Shown: positions 8,465 through 16,772 of the stretch, one piece after another
How positions within the stretch are numbered: position 1 is the first letter of the stretch
Layout: every line of letters starts with the position of its first letter
From: Methylocella silvestris
GTDB taxonomy: Bacteria; Pseudomonadota; Alphaproteobacteria; Rhizobiales; Beijerinckiaceae
NCBI RefSeq assembly: GCF_002891535.1
Contig: NZ_PDZR01000021.1
Coordinates: forward strand, 20,493-84,492
Length of the DNA stretch: 64,000 bases
Direction: 5' to 3'
Program-made: the position numbers and the translations under genes
The notes under the pieces: model-generated
What the model was told of the DNA's origin: nothing
Seen by the model: the letters and a program-made list of their open reading frames with translations, nothing else
Database searches by the model: none

Positions 8465-9118
8465 TTAAGCTGTGACCGCGGCAGGGGCCACGGAAGATGC
8501 GCGCGAGCGCGACAGTTCGGCGACCAGCCGGTCGATGAAGGTCTCGTAAAGCGCGGCCTCCACCGCCTCGAGCTGCGGCGCCCGCGTTGCAAATTCAGGG
8601 TCGTTCGCGGCGATCTCGGCGCTGATGTCGGAAAGGTGCTTTTCCTCCTCCATCAGCAGGCCGGCGATGCGTCCTGCGATGGGCGAGGCCCCGAGCGCGG
8701 TCTTGTAGACGCCATAGACGTCAAGCGCGCGGCGCTCGATCAGCCAGGTCACATAGCAATAGACGAGCTTTGCGCGCGCAGCGTCGGGAAGCGCCGCAAA
8801 AACCTCGTCGCAGCTCTTGTCGAGGCTTTGGAAATAATCCTCCGCCTCCTCGCCGCAGAGCATGTTTTCGGGCGCATAGGCCGCAAAGGCGTCGCCGCCA
8901 ACTTTGAGCGCGAGCTTTTTGAGGCCCAGCGCATGGCGGCCTTCCTCGAGCGCATGGGTCAGGATCTCGGCCGTCAGCGCCTCGGCGCGCTGGCTTTTGA
9001 CGATTTTGCGGAAGCCGACATATTCGAGATAGGAGAAGGTATTGAGCCAGCGCGCGTGAAGATTTGCGTCCGCGACGACAGCGGCGATCGAGGCTTCAAG
9101 GCGATTGGTTGCAAGCAT
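8465..9118 (-). CDS. Putative di-iron ferritin-like four-helix protein
   Basis: 217 residues, almost entirely helical. It has the carboxylate-bridged di-iron ligand pattern in order: E32 (YLEYVG), E59-x2-H62 (EEGRH), E128 (LIERRA) and E158-x2-H161 (EEEKH). That is E, ExxH, E, ExxH, as in ferritin-like/rubrerythrin-like bundles. I do not recognise a named subfamily. The ATG at 9118 has a GAAAGAGAG site. A TTG at 9169 overlapping the purB stop (TTGA) is the alternative start. It is sandwiched between purB and an RBBP9-type hydrolase on one strand. Iron storage, oxidase or hydroxylase activity is possible but untested. Confidence 0.72.
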   Translation of the reverse strand: MLATNRLEASIAAVVADANLHARWLNTFSYLEYVGFRKIVKSQRAEALTAEILTHALEEGRHALGLKKLALKVGGDAFAAYAPENMLCGEEAEDYFQSLDKSCDEVFAALPDAARAKLVYCYVTWLIERRALDVYGVYKTALGASPIAGRIAGLLMEEEKHLSDISAEIAANDPEFATRAPQLEAVEAALYETFIDRLVAELSRSRASSVAPAAVTA

Positions 9119-9165
9119 GGGCTCTCTTTCAGTTTTTGGGCTCTGGGCAGCCAGCCTTGGCTGGC

Positions 9166-10473
9166 TCAACCCTCGCCGAAGACGCGCGCAAAAATCACGT
9201 CGACGTTTTTCAGATGATAGCCGAGATCGAACAGTTGTTCGAGTTCGGCGTCGCTGAGCGCCTTCGAGACGTCGGGATCGGCTTTGAGCAGCGTCAGAAA
9301 ATCGCCCTCGCCGCGCCAGACCGGCATCGCGTTACGCTGCACATAGGCGTAGGAATCCTCGCGGCTGATCCCTTTCTGGGTCAGCGCCAGCAGAACCCGC
9401 TGCGAATGGATGAGGCCGCCGAGCCGGTCCAGATTCTTCTGCATATGGGCGGGATAGATCAGCAGCCTGTCGATGACGCCGGTCATGCGCGCGAGCGCAA
9501 AGTCGAGCGTGATCGTGGCGTCGGGCCCGATCATCCGCTCGACCGAGGAGTGGGAAATGTCGCGCTCATGCCAGAGCGCAACATTCTCCATCGCCGGCAG
9601 CGCCATGCCGCGGACGAGACGGGCGAGGCCGGTCACATTTTCGGTCAGCACCGGATTGCGCTTGTGCGGCATGGCGGAGGAGCCCTTTTGCCCCTCCGAG
9701 AAGAATTCCTCGACCTCCAGCACTTCGGTGCGCTGCAAATGCCGGATCTCGATTGCGAGCCGCTCCAGCGAGGAGGCGACGACGGCGAGGGTCGCAAAGA
9801 ACATGGCGTGACGATCGCGCGGGATGATCTGCGTCGAGGCCGGCTCGACGGCAAGGCCGAGCTTTTCGGCGACATGGGCTTCGACGCGCGGATCGATATT
9901 GGCGAAGGTGCCGACCGCCCCCGAGATGGCGCAGGTCGCAATTTCCTTGCGCGCATGGACCAGCCGCTCCCTGGCGCGGGAAAATTCGGCATAGGCCTGG
10001 GCGAGCTTCAGCCCGAACGTCATTGGCTCGGCATGGATGCCATGCGAGCGCCCGATCGTCGGCGTGAACTTATGCTCGAAGGCGCGCCGCTTCAGCGCGG
10101 CGAGCAGGGCGTCGACGTCCGCGATGAGGATATCGGCGGCCCGCTTCAACTGCACCGAGAGGCAGGTGTCGAGCACGTCGGACGACGTCATGCCCTGATG
10201 CACGAAGCGCGACTCGGGGCCGATGAACTCGCCAAGATGGGTCAGAAAGGCGATGACGTCATGCTTGGTCACCTTCTCGATTTCGTCGATGCGTGCGACG
10301 TCGAATTTGACCCCTCCGGCCTTTATCCAGATCGCCGCGGCGGCTTCCCTGGGGATGACGCCGATCTCGGCGAGGGCGTCGCAGGCATAGGCTTCGATCT
10401 CGAACCAGATGCGGAACCGCGTCTGGGCGTCCCAGACGGCGACCATTTCGGGGCGGGAATAGCGGGGGATCAT
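9166..10473 (-). CDS. purB: Adenylosuccinate lyase
   Basis: 435 residues, the short PurB class. The fumarase/aspartase signature GSSAMPHKRNP is near residue 265. Other family segments include TSSDVLDTCLSVQ and the catalytic-base region SHGIHAEPMTFG. It performs two fumarate-releasing eliminations in purine synthesis: SAICAR to AICAR, and adenylosuccinate to AMP. It is the first gene of a minus-strand run with the ferritin-like protein and the RBBP9-type hydrolase. It is divergent from the zinc-ribbon gene across 143 bp. Confidence 0.97.
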   Translation of the reverse strand: MIPRYSRPEMVAVWDAQTRFRIWFEIEAYACDALAEIGVIPREAAAAIWIKAGGVKFDVARIDEIEKVTKHDVIAFLTHLGEFIGPESRFVHQGMTSSDVLDTCLSVQLKRAADILIADVDALLAALKRRAFEHKFTPTIGRSHGIHAEPMTFGLKLAQAYAEFSRARERLVHARKEIATCAISGAVGTFANIDPRVEAHVAEKLGLAVEPASTQIIPRDRHAMFFATLAVVASSLERLAIEIRHLQRTEVLEVEEFFSEGQKGSSAMPHKRNPVLTENVTGLARLVRGMALPAMENVALWHERDISHSSVERMIGPDATITLDFALARMTGVIDRLLIYPAHMQKNLDRLGGLIHSQRVLLALTQKGISREDSYAYVQRNAMPVWRGEGDFLTLLKADPDVSKALSDAELEQLFDLGYHLKNVDVIFARVFGEG

Positions 10474-10616
10474 CGGCGGTCTTCCTTTCGGGGGTGCGTA
10501 GCACGCCTAAGTCGGGCAAGGCAAAGCCGTTGCGCGGCGAACCGTCGCCGCAGGCCAGCGCCGGGATAGGTAAAGGCCGCATGGCTGGCGGCCCTACGCA
10601 CGCAGCGAGGCGAAAG

Positions 10617-10985
10617 ATGAATGGGGCGTCGCTCCCGACAGAGGCAATATTCCTGCTCTTTCTGGCGGCGTGGGCCGGATTTCTGTTCTTCTCCTTCTCC
10701 CGGAACGCGGCGCTGAAGCGGCGCTGGTTCGCACTCTATGTGGCGGCGCTGGGCCTCGTCCTCGGCGGCGTTGCGACTTTCGCCGCGGCCCGAAGCCGGA
10801 CGATGGAGAGCCTTATCGTTGTTTTCCCGGCGCTCGCGCTATGGGGGTTCCTCACGGTGCGCCAGATCCGCTTTTGCGACGCCTGCGGCGCGAGCGTCCA
10901 CAGGCTCGGCGCTCTTCGCGACCCGCCGAAATCATGCCCGAAATGCGGTGCGCCGCTCGAGCGGACGGGCGGGCCCCCGAAATAG
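10617..10985 (+). CDS. Small membrane protein with C-terminal zinc ribbon
   Basis: 122 residues from the ATG at 10617 (GAGGCGAAAG before it). Two or three hydrophobic helices come first (EAIFLLFLAAWAGFLFF; ALYVAALGLVLGGVATF; SLIVVFPALALWGFL). A rubredoxin-like ribbon follows: CDACG at about residue 87 and CPKCG at about residue 110. The protein is unrecognised beyond this architecture. The four cysteines in two CxxC pairs make it a credible real gene. A longer frame opens at 10494 but its extra residues look non-coding. Confidence 0.65.
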   Translation: MNGASLPTEAIFLLFLAAWAGFLFFSFSRNAALKRRWFALYVAALGLVLGGVATFAAARSRTMESLIVVFPALALWGFLTVRQIRFCDACGASVHRLGALRDPPKSCPKCGAPLERTGGPPK

Positions 10986-11223
10986 CTGGCGGGACGGCGA
11001 GAACGGGGCAGGGACGCGCACATTTTCAGATCAAAGCGGGTGTCAACGCCGTGGCGTTCTGTAAATCGGGGGGCGATCCGTTCAGCCTCCGCGAAGAATG
11101 TGCGGAACGCTGCTTGTGGCGCGCCACAAGGTCTCATAAAAAGACAACAAGCCGCTTACTCCGTGGCGCAGAGGGTCGATGAATAGTTGTCGATCCCCAA
11201 TGAAAACTTGCCGGAGGGCGTTT

Positions 11224-12558
11224 ATGAAGATGGTTCGGATAACGGCGCTTGCCGTTGCGTCAGTCTTTTATTCGCCGCTGGCGGTGATGGCCGAAGATGC
11301 TCCTCAGGCGGCGCAAAGCCTGCAGCCCTTCGCCGAATTCCTCGCCGGGATCGCCTCTTCGCAATCCGGCGCAGCAGCGAGCGCGACGCCTGCCGTCGCG
11401 TCGGCCCGCTCCGCGCCGACGCAAGCGCAATCCTATCTCGCTTCGCTCTACGCGGGCGTCGATGCGAAAGCTGTGAAACACAGCTTCGTCGACGCCAACG
11501 ACACGGCGTTCGACTGTATTCCGATCATGCAGCAGCCGGCGCTGCATGGCTCCACAGAGCCGCTGCCGACGCCCCCCGACATACCCAAAAGCCTCTTGCG
11601 GGCAGCGTCTGCGGACGGGCAAACCAGGGCGAGCAATGTCAGCGCCGCCGAGACCGACCGGTTCGGCAACGCCATGGCCTGCGCCGATGGCGCGATCCCG
11701 ATGGCGCGCGTCACGCCCGAACAAATCGGCCGATTCGCCAGCCTGCAGGATTTCTTTCGCAAGAGTCCTGACGGCGCGGGCGGCTTGCCGCGGCGAGCGG
11801 CAAGCTCGTCATCCGCGGTCCAGGCGACGCATCGCTACGCGCACGCCTACCAGGAAATCAGCAATGTGGGCGGTCACAGTTTTCTGAACTTGTGGAAGCC
11901 GCCTGTCGCCGCGAGTCAGATCTTTTCTTTGTCGCAGCATTGGTATGTTGGAGGCAACGGGAGCCGACTGCAAACCGCCGAGACGGGCTGGCAGGTCTAC
12001 CCGAAGTTCTATAAAACGGCGAAGCCCGTCTTTTTCATCTATTGGACGTCGGACGGCTATACAACCAAAGGCTGCTACAATCTGACCTGCGCCGCCTTCG
12101 TGCAGACCAGCAATACCTTTGCGATCGGCGGCGCGCTCAAGCCGTGGAGCACCTCGCCGAAAAAGCAGGTTGCGCTCGAGCTCATGTATTTCCTGTATCA
12201 AGGCAAATGGTGGCTCTATGTGAACGGGACGGCCGCCGCGAATGCGATCGGCTATTATCCCGCCTCGCTCTATAACGGTGGCGCGATGAGCATCGCGGCG
12301 GAGGAAATCGACTATGGCGGCGAAACTGTCGGCACGAAGAGCTGGCCGGCGATGGGCAGCGGTAAATTCGCCAGCCTCGGTTTCGGTAAAGCGGCCTATC
12401 AGAGCGACATATTTTACATTCCCGCGAGCGGCCCGTCTGTTTCCGCCAATTTGACGGTTTCGCAGGACTGGCCCTGGGCCTATACGGCCTCGTTCAGCTA
12501 TCTCAACTCACCCAACTTCTCGACGCTCTTCTTCGGCGGACCCGGCGGAAAGCGGTGA
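11224..12558 (+). CDS. Secreted neprosin-family (DUF239) protein
   Basis: 444 residues from the ATG at 11224, which has GGAGGG 6 nt upstream; upstream ATGs at 11179 and 11200 have poorer sites. A signal peptide (ALAVASVFYSPLAVMA) leads into an Ala/Ser-rich segment and a propeptide-like region, then a C-terminal domain from about residue 210. That domain has the neprosin landmarks: GGHSFLNLWKP, TAETGWQVYP, IYWTSDGY.TKGCYNLTCAAFVQ, and a late EEIDYGGE. Known neprosins are glutamic prolyl endopeptidases using two glutamates. E in TAETGWQ and E in the EEIDYGGE region are the candidates here. The gene stands alone with its own terminator. Confidence 0.82.
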   Translation: MKMVRITALAVASVFYSPLAVMAEDAPQAAQSLQPFAEFLAGIASSQSGAAASATPAVASARSAPTQAQSYLASLYAGVDAKAVKHSFVDANDTAFDCIPIMQQPALHGSTEPLPTPPDIPKSLLRAASADGQTRASNVSAAETDRFGNAMACADGAIPMARVTPEQIGRFASLQDFFRKSPDGAGGLPRRAASSSSAVQATHRYAHAYQEISNVGGHSFLNLWKPPVAASQIFSLSQHWYVGGNGSRLQTAETGWQVYPKFYKTAKPVFFIYWTSDGYTTKGCYNLTCAAFVQTSNTFAIGGALKPWSTSPKKQVALELMYFLYQGKWWLYVNGTAAANAIGYYPASLYNGGAMSIAAEEIDYGGETVGTKSWPAMGSGKFASLGFGKAAYQSDIFYIPASGPSVSANLTVSQDWPWAYTASFSYLNSPNFSTLFFGGPGGKR

Positions 12559-12677
12559 CGGACCGGCCGCTGACCGCGGTCTGGTTCATCTGGCTTTGCT
12601 TGCAAACGCAGCCGGCGCTTCGTTTGGCTCATGCCGCCGCTGGCCTTGGCCGGGAGGGGAGCCCGCTCGACGGGAGC

Positions 12678-12707
12678 AAAAGCCGATCTGACTGGATCGG
12701 GCTTTTT
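12678..12707 (+). terminator. Rho-independent terminator after the neprosin gene
   Basis: AAAAGCC-GATC is followed three bases later by a near-complementary GATCGGGCTTTTT ending in a T run, about 120 bp after the stop. The A-run/T-run symmetry could serve the convergent cytochrome gene as well. Confidence 0.6.
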
Positions 12708-12779
12708 CGCTAACGCCGTCGTTCAACGCATCCGCGTCATCCAAGAAGCCTTCAGTTTTTCGGGCGGATGCTTAACCCT

Positions 12780-13781
12780 CTATCGGGCCTTTTCTCCCGG
12801 CTCCGCCTTCAGCCGCGCGATCTTGGCGCGCATCGGCGCGAACGGCCCGTATTTGTGCTGCTCCGCGCCAAAACCGTCGGCGTAAGGGCCATAGGGCGCG
12901 TCGATCGGCTTTTCGATGAGATCAGGAAAATCATGGTCGAGGCCAGGCTTTTGCGGCCGCGGCTGGGATTCGACGAACGCCGCGACGTCCCAGGCGTCCT
13001 CGGCGGATAGTTTCGGGTTCAGATAATCGGCGCCCGCCGGCATGTTCGAATGGGCGAAATTCGCCATTGTGATCAGCCGCGCCATGCCCGCGCCGTCGTT
13101 AAAACTGTCCGCGCCCCAAAGCGGCGGGACGGCGTAGCCAAGGCGCAATGCGCCCGGATCGCGCGGCAAGCCGGCGCCGTCGGCGCGGTGGCAGGAGGCG
13201 CAAATCGCGGCGTAGATCGGCTCGCCGCGCTTTGGATCGGCGGCGCGATCCAGTTCGGGCATCGCGCCGGAGCCGTGCCCGGTTAGTTGCTCGCCCGGCG
13301 TCATGCCAGACGAGAGAAAGTCGAGATAGGCGACAAGCGCGACAATCGCCGGCGAACCCGCCGGCGCGGCGCGGCCGTTGAGGCTGCGGGTCAAACAGGA
13401 GTCGATCCGCTGCGGCAGAGAAATCTCAGCGCCGCGCCGCGCGCTGTAGGCGGGGAAATCGGCGATGAGGCCGAACAGCGGCAGGCCGAATTTCTTTGTT
13501 CCGGCCAAAAGGTGACAATCTGCACAGGCCAGATTGTTGCCGGCGAAGCGCTGTGACGGATCGGGAGCGCCGGGTCCGATCAGAGCGGCGGTTTGCGTTA
13601 TGATTTCGCGGCCCTGTCTGACAAGCCTGCCATGCGCATCATCGGGCAAGGCGCCGATGTCCGGGACGCGCCAGACGGGGTCTTGCGCGCAGGCGCCCCC
13701 GGCGGCGCCGATCGCAAGAGCGGCAAGCGCGCATAATGCGCCGGCGAAACTGCAGAAGCGCCTTGCAAAAGATGTCGCCAT
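12780..13781 (-). CDS. TsdA-like dihaem c-type cytochrome (thiosulfate dehydrogenase family)
   Basis: 333 residues from the ATG at 13781, chosen because a signal peptide starts there (FAGALCALAALAIGAAGG). Two haem-binding motifs are seen: CADCH at residues 86-90 and CASCH at 194-198. Around the first, NNLACADCHLLAGTKKFGLPLFGL, and later QRIDSCLTRSLNGR with Cys129, match the TsdA family, where this cysteine is an axial haem ligand. The C-terminal DAPYGPYADGFGAEQHKYGPF tail is also family-typical. TsdA interconverts thiosulfate and tetrathionate in the periplasm. The second-haem ligand region reads MANFAHSNMP, without the lysine of some members. Confidence 0.85.
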   Translation of the reverse strand: MATSFARRFCSFAGALCALAALAIGAAGGACAQDPVWRVPDIGALPDDAHGRLVRQGREIITQTAALIGPGAPDPSQRFAGNNLACADCHLLAGTKKFGLPLFGLIADFPAYSARRGAEISLPQRIDSCLTRSLNGRAAPAGSPAIVALVAYLDFLSSGMTPGEQLTGHGSGAMPELDRAADPKRGEPIYAAICASCHRADGAGLPRDPGALRLGYAVPPLWGADSFNDGAGMARLITMANFAHSNMPAGADYLNPKLSAEDAWDVAAFVESQPRPQKPGLDHDFPDLIEKPIDAPYGPYADGFGAEQHKYGPFAPMRAKIARLKAEPGEKAR

Positions 13782-13812
13782 TTTAAAAAAATCCCCCCAC
13801 GGAATTCCAGGT

Positions 13813-14865
13813 CTAACTATTGCCAAATCGCTTGCGCCAATCTGGCGGGCTCGCCGCGAAGGGCAGCGCCCGCGCCTCATAAATCGCGCGGGCGATGGCC
13901 CGCGCCAGGCAATCGGCGGCGAGCGCGCCGATCTCGATCTTGTCGGTCAGCGTGGCGGGTTTGGGCGCGAGCCCGGTCGCCGCCGAAAAAACCGTATCGC
14001 CGTCCATCGCCGCATGAGCCGGGCGCAGCGCGCGCGCCATGCCGTCCTGCGCCATCACGGCGAGGCGCTTGGCCTCGGACCTTGTCAGCGCCGCGTCGGT
14101 GGCGACGATCGCGATGGTCGTATTCTGCGGCTCGACGCTCTTGATCTTGAAATCGGCGCCCGGCCACACGGCGGGCCAGCCGAGCCCGCCGAATTCCGCT
14201 CCGCGCTCATAGGGCGCCGCCCAGAAATGCGGTCCCTCGCCGATGGTCGCCCGGCCGATCGCATTGACGGCGACGAGCGCCCCCACCGTAAACCCCGAAG
14301 CGCTCGTTGCGCTCGCCGAGCCGAGGCCGCCCTTGAGATCGGCGGTCGTCGCGCCATAGCCGGCGCCTGCCGTGCCGAGCGGAAAATCCAGGGCCGCCGC
14401 GGCCGCCGCTTCAAAACCAAGCCGCCAATAGATCGGCTCGGGGCCAAAATCCTTGTCGCCGCCGTTGAGGAGATCGAACAGCACGGCGCCGGGGGCGATC
14501 GGCACCTTGACTGCGCCCACTGAAAAGCCCTGGCCCTGCACGCGCAAAAAGGCGGTGACGCCGCCCATCGCATCGAGGCCGTAAACAGAGCCGCCGGACA
14601 GCACGAGCGCATTGACGGCCTCGACCGTCATGCCGGGCTCGAGCAGCGCGGTGTCGCGGCCGCCGGGCGCGCCGCCATGGATGGCGATCGAGGCCGCGGC
14701 CGGGGCCTCGAACAAAACCGTCGTGACGCCAGAGGCGATCCTTGCGTCCTGGGCGTTGCCGACGCGAAGGCCGGCGACATCGGTGATGAGGTTCTTCACG
14801 GGCGGGTCTGCTGCGGGCGAGGTTAAAGGGGCGGGATCAGGAGGCGCTGAAGCGGTTCGCGACAT
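13813..14865 (-). CDS. P1 (S58/DmpA) family peptidase
   Basis: About 350 residues. Family segments: ITDVAGLRVGNAQD near the start, VLSGGSVYGLDAMGGV, the nucleophile region (GTAGAGYGATTADLKGGLGSAS) and NTTIAIVATDAALTR. In DmpA-type enzymes the precursor self-cleaves so that a Ser/Thr becomes the N-terminal nucleophile of aminopeptidase activity. The protein has no signal peptide and its N-terminus overlaps the end of the TIGR02301 gene by about 30 nt. ATGs at 14874 and 14865 and a GTG at 14799 are possible starts. I used 14865. Confidence 0.88.
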   Translation of the reverse strand: MSRTASAPPDPAPLTSPAADPPVKNLITDVAGLRVGNAQDARIASGVTTVLFEAPAAASIAIHGGAPGGRDTALLEPGMTVEAVNALVLSGGSVYGLDAMGGVTAFLRVQGQGFSVGAVKVPIAPGAVLFDLLNGGDKDFGPEPIYWRLGFEAAAAAALDFPLGTAGAGYGATTADLKGGLGSASATSASGFTVGALVAVNAIGRATIGEGPHFWAAPYERGAEFGGLGWPAVWPGADFKIKSVEPQNTTIAIVATDAALTRSEAKRLAVMAQDGMARALRPAHAAMDGDTVFSAATGLAPKPATLTDKIEIGALAADCLARAIARAIYEARALPFAASPPDWRKRFGNS

Positions 14866-15466
14866 CGCGCGCAAGCTTGCCGCCTTCGCTCAGGAAGCGA
14901 CTGATGACGATCTGCGCATTGGGCGAGCAGGCCTGATAGGATTGCTCATAATCATGGAAGCTGCGGTTGAACGCCCCGGCGAGCCGTTCCTTGCGGTCCA
15001 CGGTCCGGGCTTCAGCCTCGAGAAAATCCTGCATCTTTTTGCGCCAATCATCCTTGGCGCCGCAAATGTCGTCGAGATAGGCGAGCGCGCCGAGAATTTC
15101 CGCGAGCCGCAGGATCTGCGGCTCATACGGCGGCGGCGGCGTTTCGGGCGTTGCCGGAGCCGGATCGGTTTTGGCGCTGGCTCCTTTGCCTGCCTCCGGG
15201 GCGGGCGCGCCCTTGGCGGTTTCGGTCTTGGGCGCGGCGGGCCTTGCCTCTCGCTTCGGCTTAGTATGCGCGGGTCTTGAATGCTTTGGCTCCTTGGCCG
15301 GCTCAGGAGCAGGCGCAGGAGGCGCAAACCAGGGGATCGGAAAGGGGAGGCCGTTTGGCTGCGAATTTTGCGCGGCTGCCGACGGCAATGCCGCCGGAAG
15401 CAGCATAAGCGCCGCGGCAAGGACGAGCGCGGTTCTTGTTTGCGGTCTACTGCCGCTAAGCGTCAT
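14837..15466 (-). CDS. TIGR02301 family periplasmic protein
   Basis: 209 residues from the ATG at 15466. A signal peptide (ALVLAAALMLLPAALPSAAAQ) precedes a long Pro/Ala/Lys linker (about residues 30-110). A helical domain follows, with LRLAEILGALAYLDDICG, DDWRKKMQDFLEAE, and a late YQACSPNAQIVISRFL. This pattern is the alphaproteobacterial TIGR02301 family of unknown function. Two cysteines in the helical domain are probably disulfide-linked. An alternative start lies at 15508. The 3' end overlaps the P1 peptidase start, suggesting co-transcription. Confidence 0.82.
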   Translation of the reverse strand: MTLSGSRPQTRTALVLAAALMLLPAALPSAAAQNSQPNGLPFPIPWFAPPAPAPEPAKEPKHSRPAHTKPKREARPAAPKTETAKGAPAPEAGKGASAKTDPAPATPETPPPPYEPQILRLAEILGALAYLDDICGAKDDWRKKMQDFLEAEARTVDRKERLAGAFNRSFHDYEQSYQACSPNAQIVISRFLSEGGKLARDVANRFSAS

Positions 15467-15538
15467 TGGTCCGGCCGGCTTGCGATGACATGCTGAAACT
15501 CTAGCCATGTTTGCGCAGCTTTGAAAAGCGGCGGTCCG

Positions 15539-16021
15539 TCAGCGCGGCGTCGCGGCGCGAAAATATCTGGCGGCGGCGCCCTCGACGACCTCGGCTGTCA
15601 GCGGCGTGCACGGCAGGCGCGCGAGTGCGGCGGGAGGCGCCCATAAGACCCGGCCGGCTTCGGGGCCCGGCGTACCCTCGCCGGAAATCCATTCGCCGAT
15701 GAAGGAAGCGATGACAAAATGACGCTTGATCCTGCCGCTCGCGTCGCGTTCGATCGATTCGACATGGCGATTGAAGCCGAATATGCGCGCCTCCACCTGG
15801 ACCTCTTCGGCGAGTTCGCGCAGGGCCGCGGCTTCAAGCGTTTCGCCGGCCTCAACCAGCCCGCCAGGCAGCGAGAAATCGCCCGCGAAGGGCGCCCGCG
15901 TGCGGGTTGCAAGCAGCACCGCGCCGCCGCGGAACACGGCGATGCTGACGGCGAGAAACGGATAGGCCGGATAGAGCCGCGCCGATTCTGGCGCGGGTTC
16001 GGCCGTGGACTGGCTGCTCAC
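15539..16021 (-). CDS. Nudix hydrolase
   Basis: 160 residues. The Nudix box is complete: the segment starting at [21 protein letters not shown] fits G-x5-E-x7-R-E-U-x-E-E, near residues 53-73. The protein hydrolyses a nucleoside diphosphate linked to another moiety. ADP-ribose-type substrates are common in this subgroup, but specificity cannot be read here. The start overlaps the pdxH stop by four bases (ATGA), so it is translated with pdxH. Confidence 0.92.
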   Translation of the reverse strand: MSSQSTAEPAPESARLYPAYPFLAVSIAVFRGGAVLLATRTRAPFAGDFSLPGGLVEAGETLEAAALRELAEEVQVEARIFGFNRHVESIERDASGRIKRHFVIASFIGEWISGEGTPGPEAGRVLWAPPAALARLPCTPLTAEVVEGAAARYFRAATPR

Positions 16022-16632
16022 GGGTAGAGTCGCTCCTTGCGCCAGGCCGCGCCGACAGAATCGCGGCGGAAGACGATGCGGTCATGCAGGCGGAAGGCCC
16101 CGTCCGACCAGAACTCGATCTGCACCGGCGCGATCCGGTAGCCGGTCCAATAGGGCGGGCGCGGGATTTCGCCGATGGCGTATTTCAGCGCATATTTGGC
16201 GACGGCTTTTTCAAGCGCGAAGCGGCTTTCGAGCGGGCGGGACTGCTGGCTCGCCCAGGCGCCGATCCGGCTTTCGCGGGCTCTTGAGGCGAAATAGGCG
16301 TCGGCCTCGGCTCCTGACACTTGCGTCACGGCGCCGCGAAAGCGCACCTGGCGGCGCAGCGATTTCCAGTGCATGACGGCGGCGGCCCCGGGATTTGCCG
16401 CAAGTTCGCGCCCCTTCGCGCTTTCGGCGTTGCTGTAGAAAACGAATCCCGCCGGGCCCGCCTCCTTGAGCAGCACCATGCGGACGTCGGGAAGCCCGTC
16501 GGCGTCGACGCTCGCCAGCGCCATCGCCTCCGGATCGTTCAACTCGGCCTTGCGCGCCTCGGCAAACCAGGAGTCGAACAAATCGAACGGCTCAAGCGCG
16601 TCGGCAAGGTCATCCCCCGTTAACTTGTTCAA
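16018..16632 (-). CDS. pdxH: Pyridoxamine 5'-phosphate oxidase
   Basis: 204 residues with PdxH landmarks: [43 protein letters not shown], the R-Q-V-R-F-x-G strand and the C-terminal LHDRIVFRR...WRKERLYP. The FMN-dependent enzyme makes pyridoxal 5'-phosphate from PMP or PNP. The start is TTG at 16632, supported by GGGGAG 8 nt upstream; no ATG or GTG lies near. It is first of the pdxH-Nudix pair. A dispersed repeat copy lies just upstream, within the divergent promoter region. Confidence 0.95.
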   Translation of the reverse strand: MNKLTGDDLADALEPFDLFDSWFAEARKAELNDPEAMALASVDADGLPDVRMVLLKEAGPAGFVFYSNAESAKGRELAANPGAAAVMHWKSLRRQVRFRGAVTQVSGAEADAYFASRARESRIGAWASQQSRPLESRFALEKAVAKYALKYAIGEIPRPPYWTGYRIAPVQIEFWSDGAFRLHDRIVFRRDSVGAAWRKERLYP

Positions 16633-16652
16633 GGCTAAATCTCCCCAGGGCA

Positions 16653-16757
16653 GATGCCGAAAAGTTGTAGACTCTTCGGACCGACATCATGCTCCAAACT
16701 CTCGGAATCGATCGCGATTCATGATTTTGGATTGGTTCATCCCAAATCGTCGCGATC
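16653..16757 (+). repeat. Dispersed palindromic repeat, copy A
   Basis: This 105-bp block is made of two imperfect hairpins: GATGCCGAAAAGTTG with CTTCGG..CGACATCATG, then TGATTTTGGAT with ATCCCAAATC. It aligns nearly end to end with the reverse complement of 28399-28500. It lies between the divergent pdxH and lipoprotein genes. Confidence 0.7.
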
Positions 16758-16772
16758 GGCGGGCAACACTTT

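Noticed and set aside
9064..10569. A 501-residue plus-strand frame opposite purB
   Set aside because: Composition is typical of an antisense shadow in GC-rich DNA. purB on the other strand is unmistakable.
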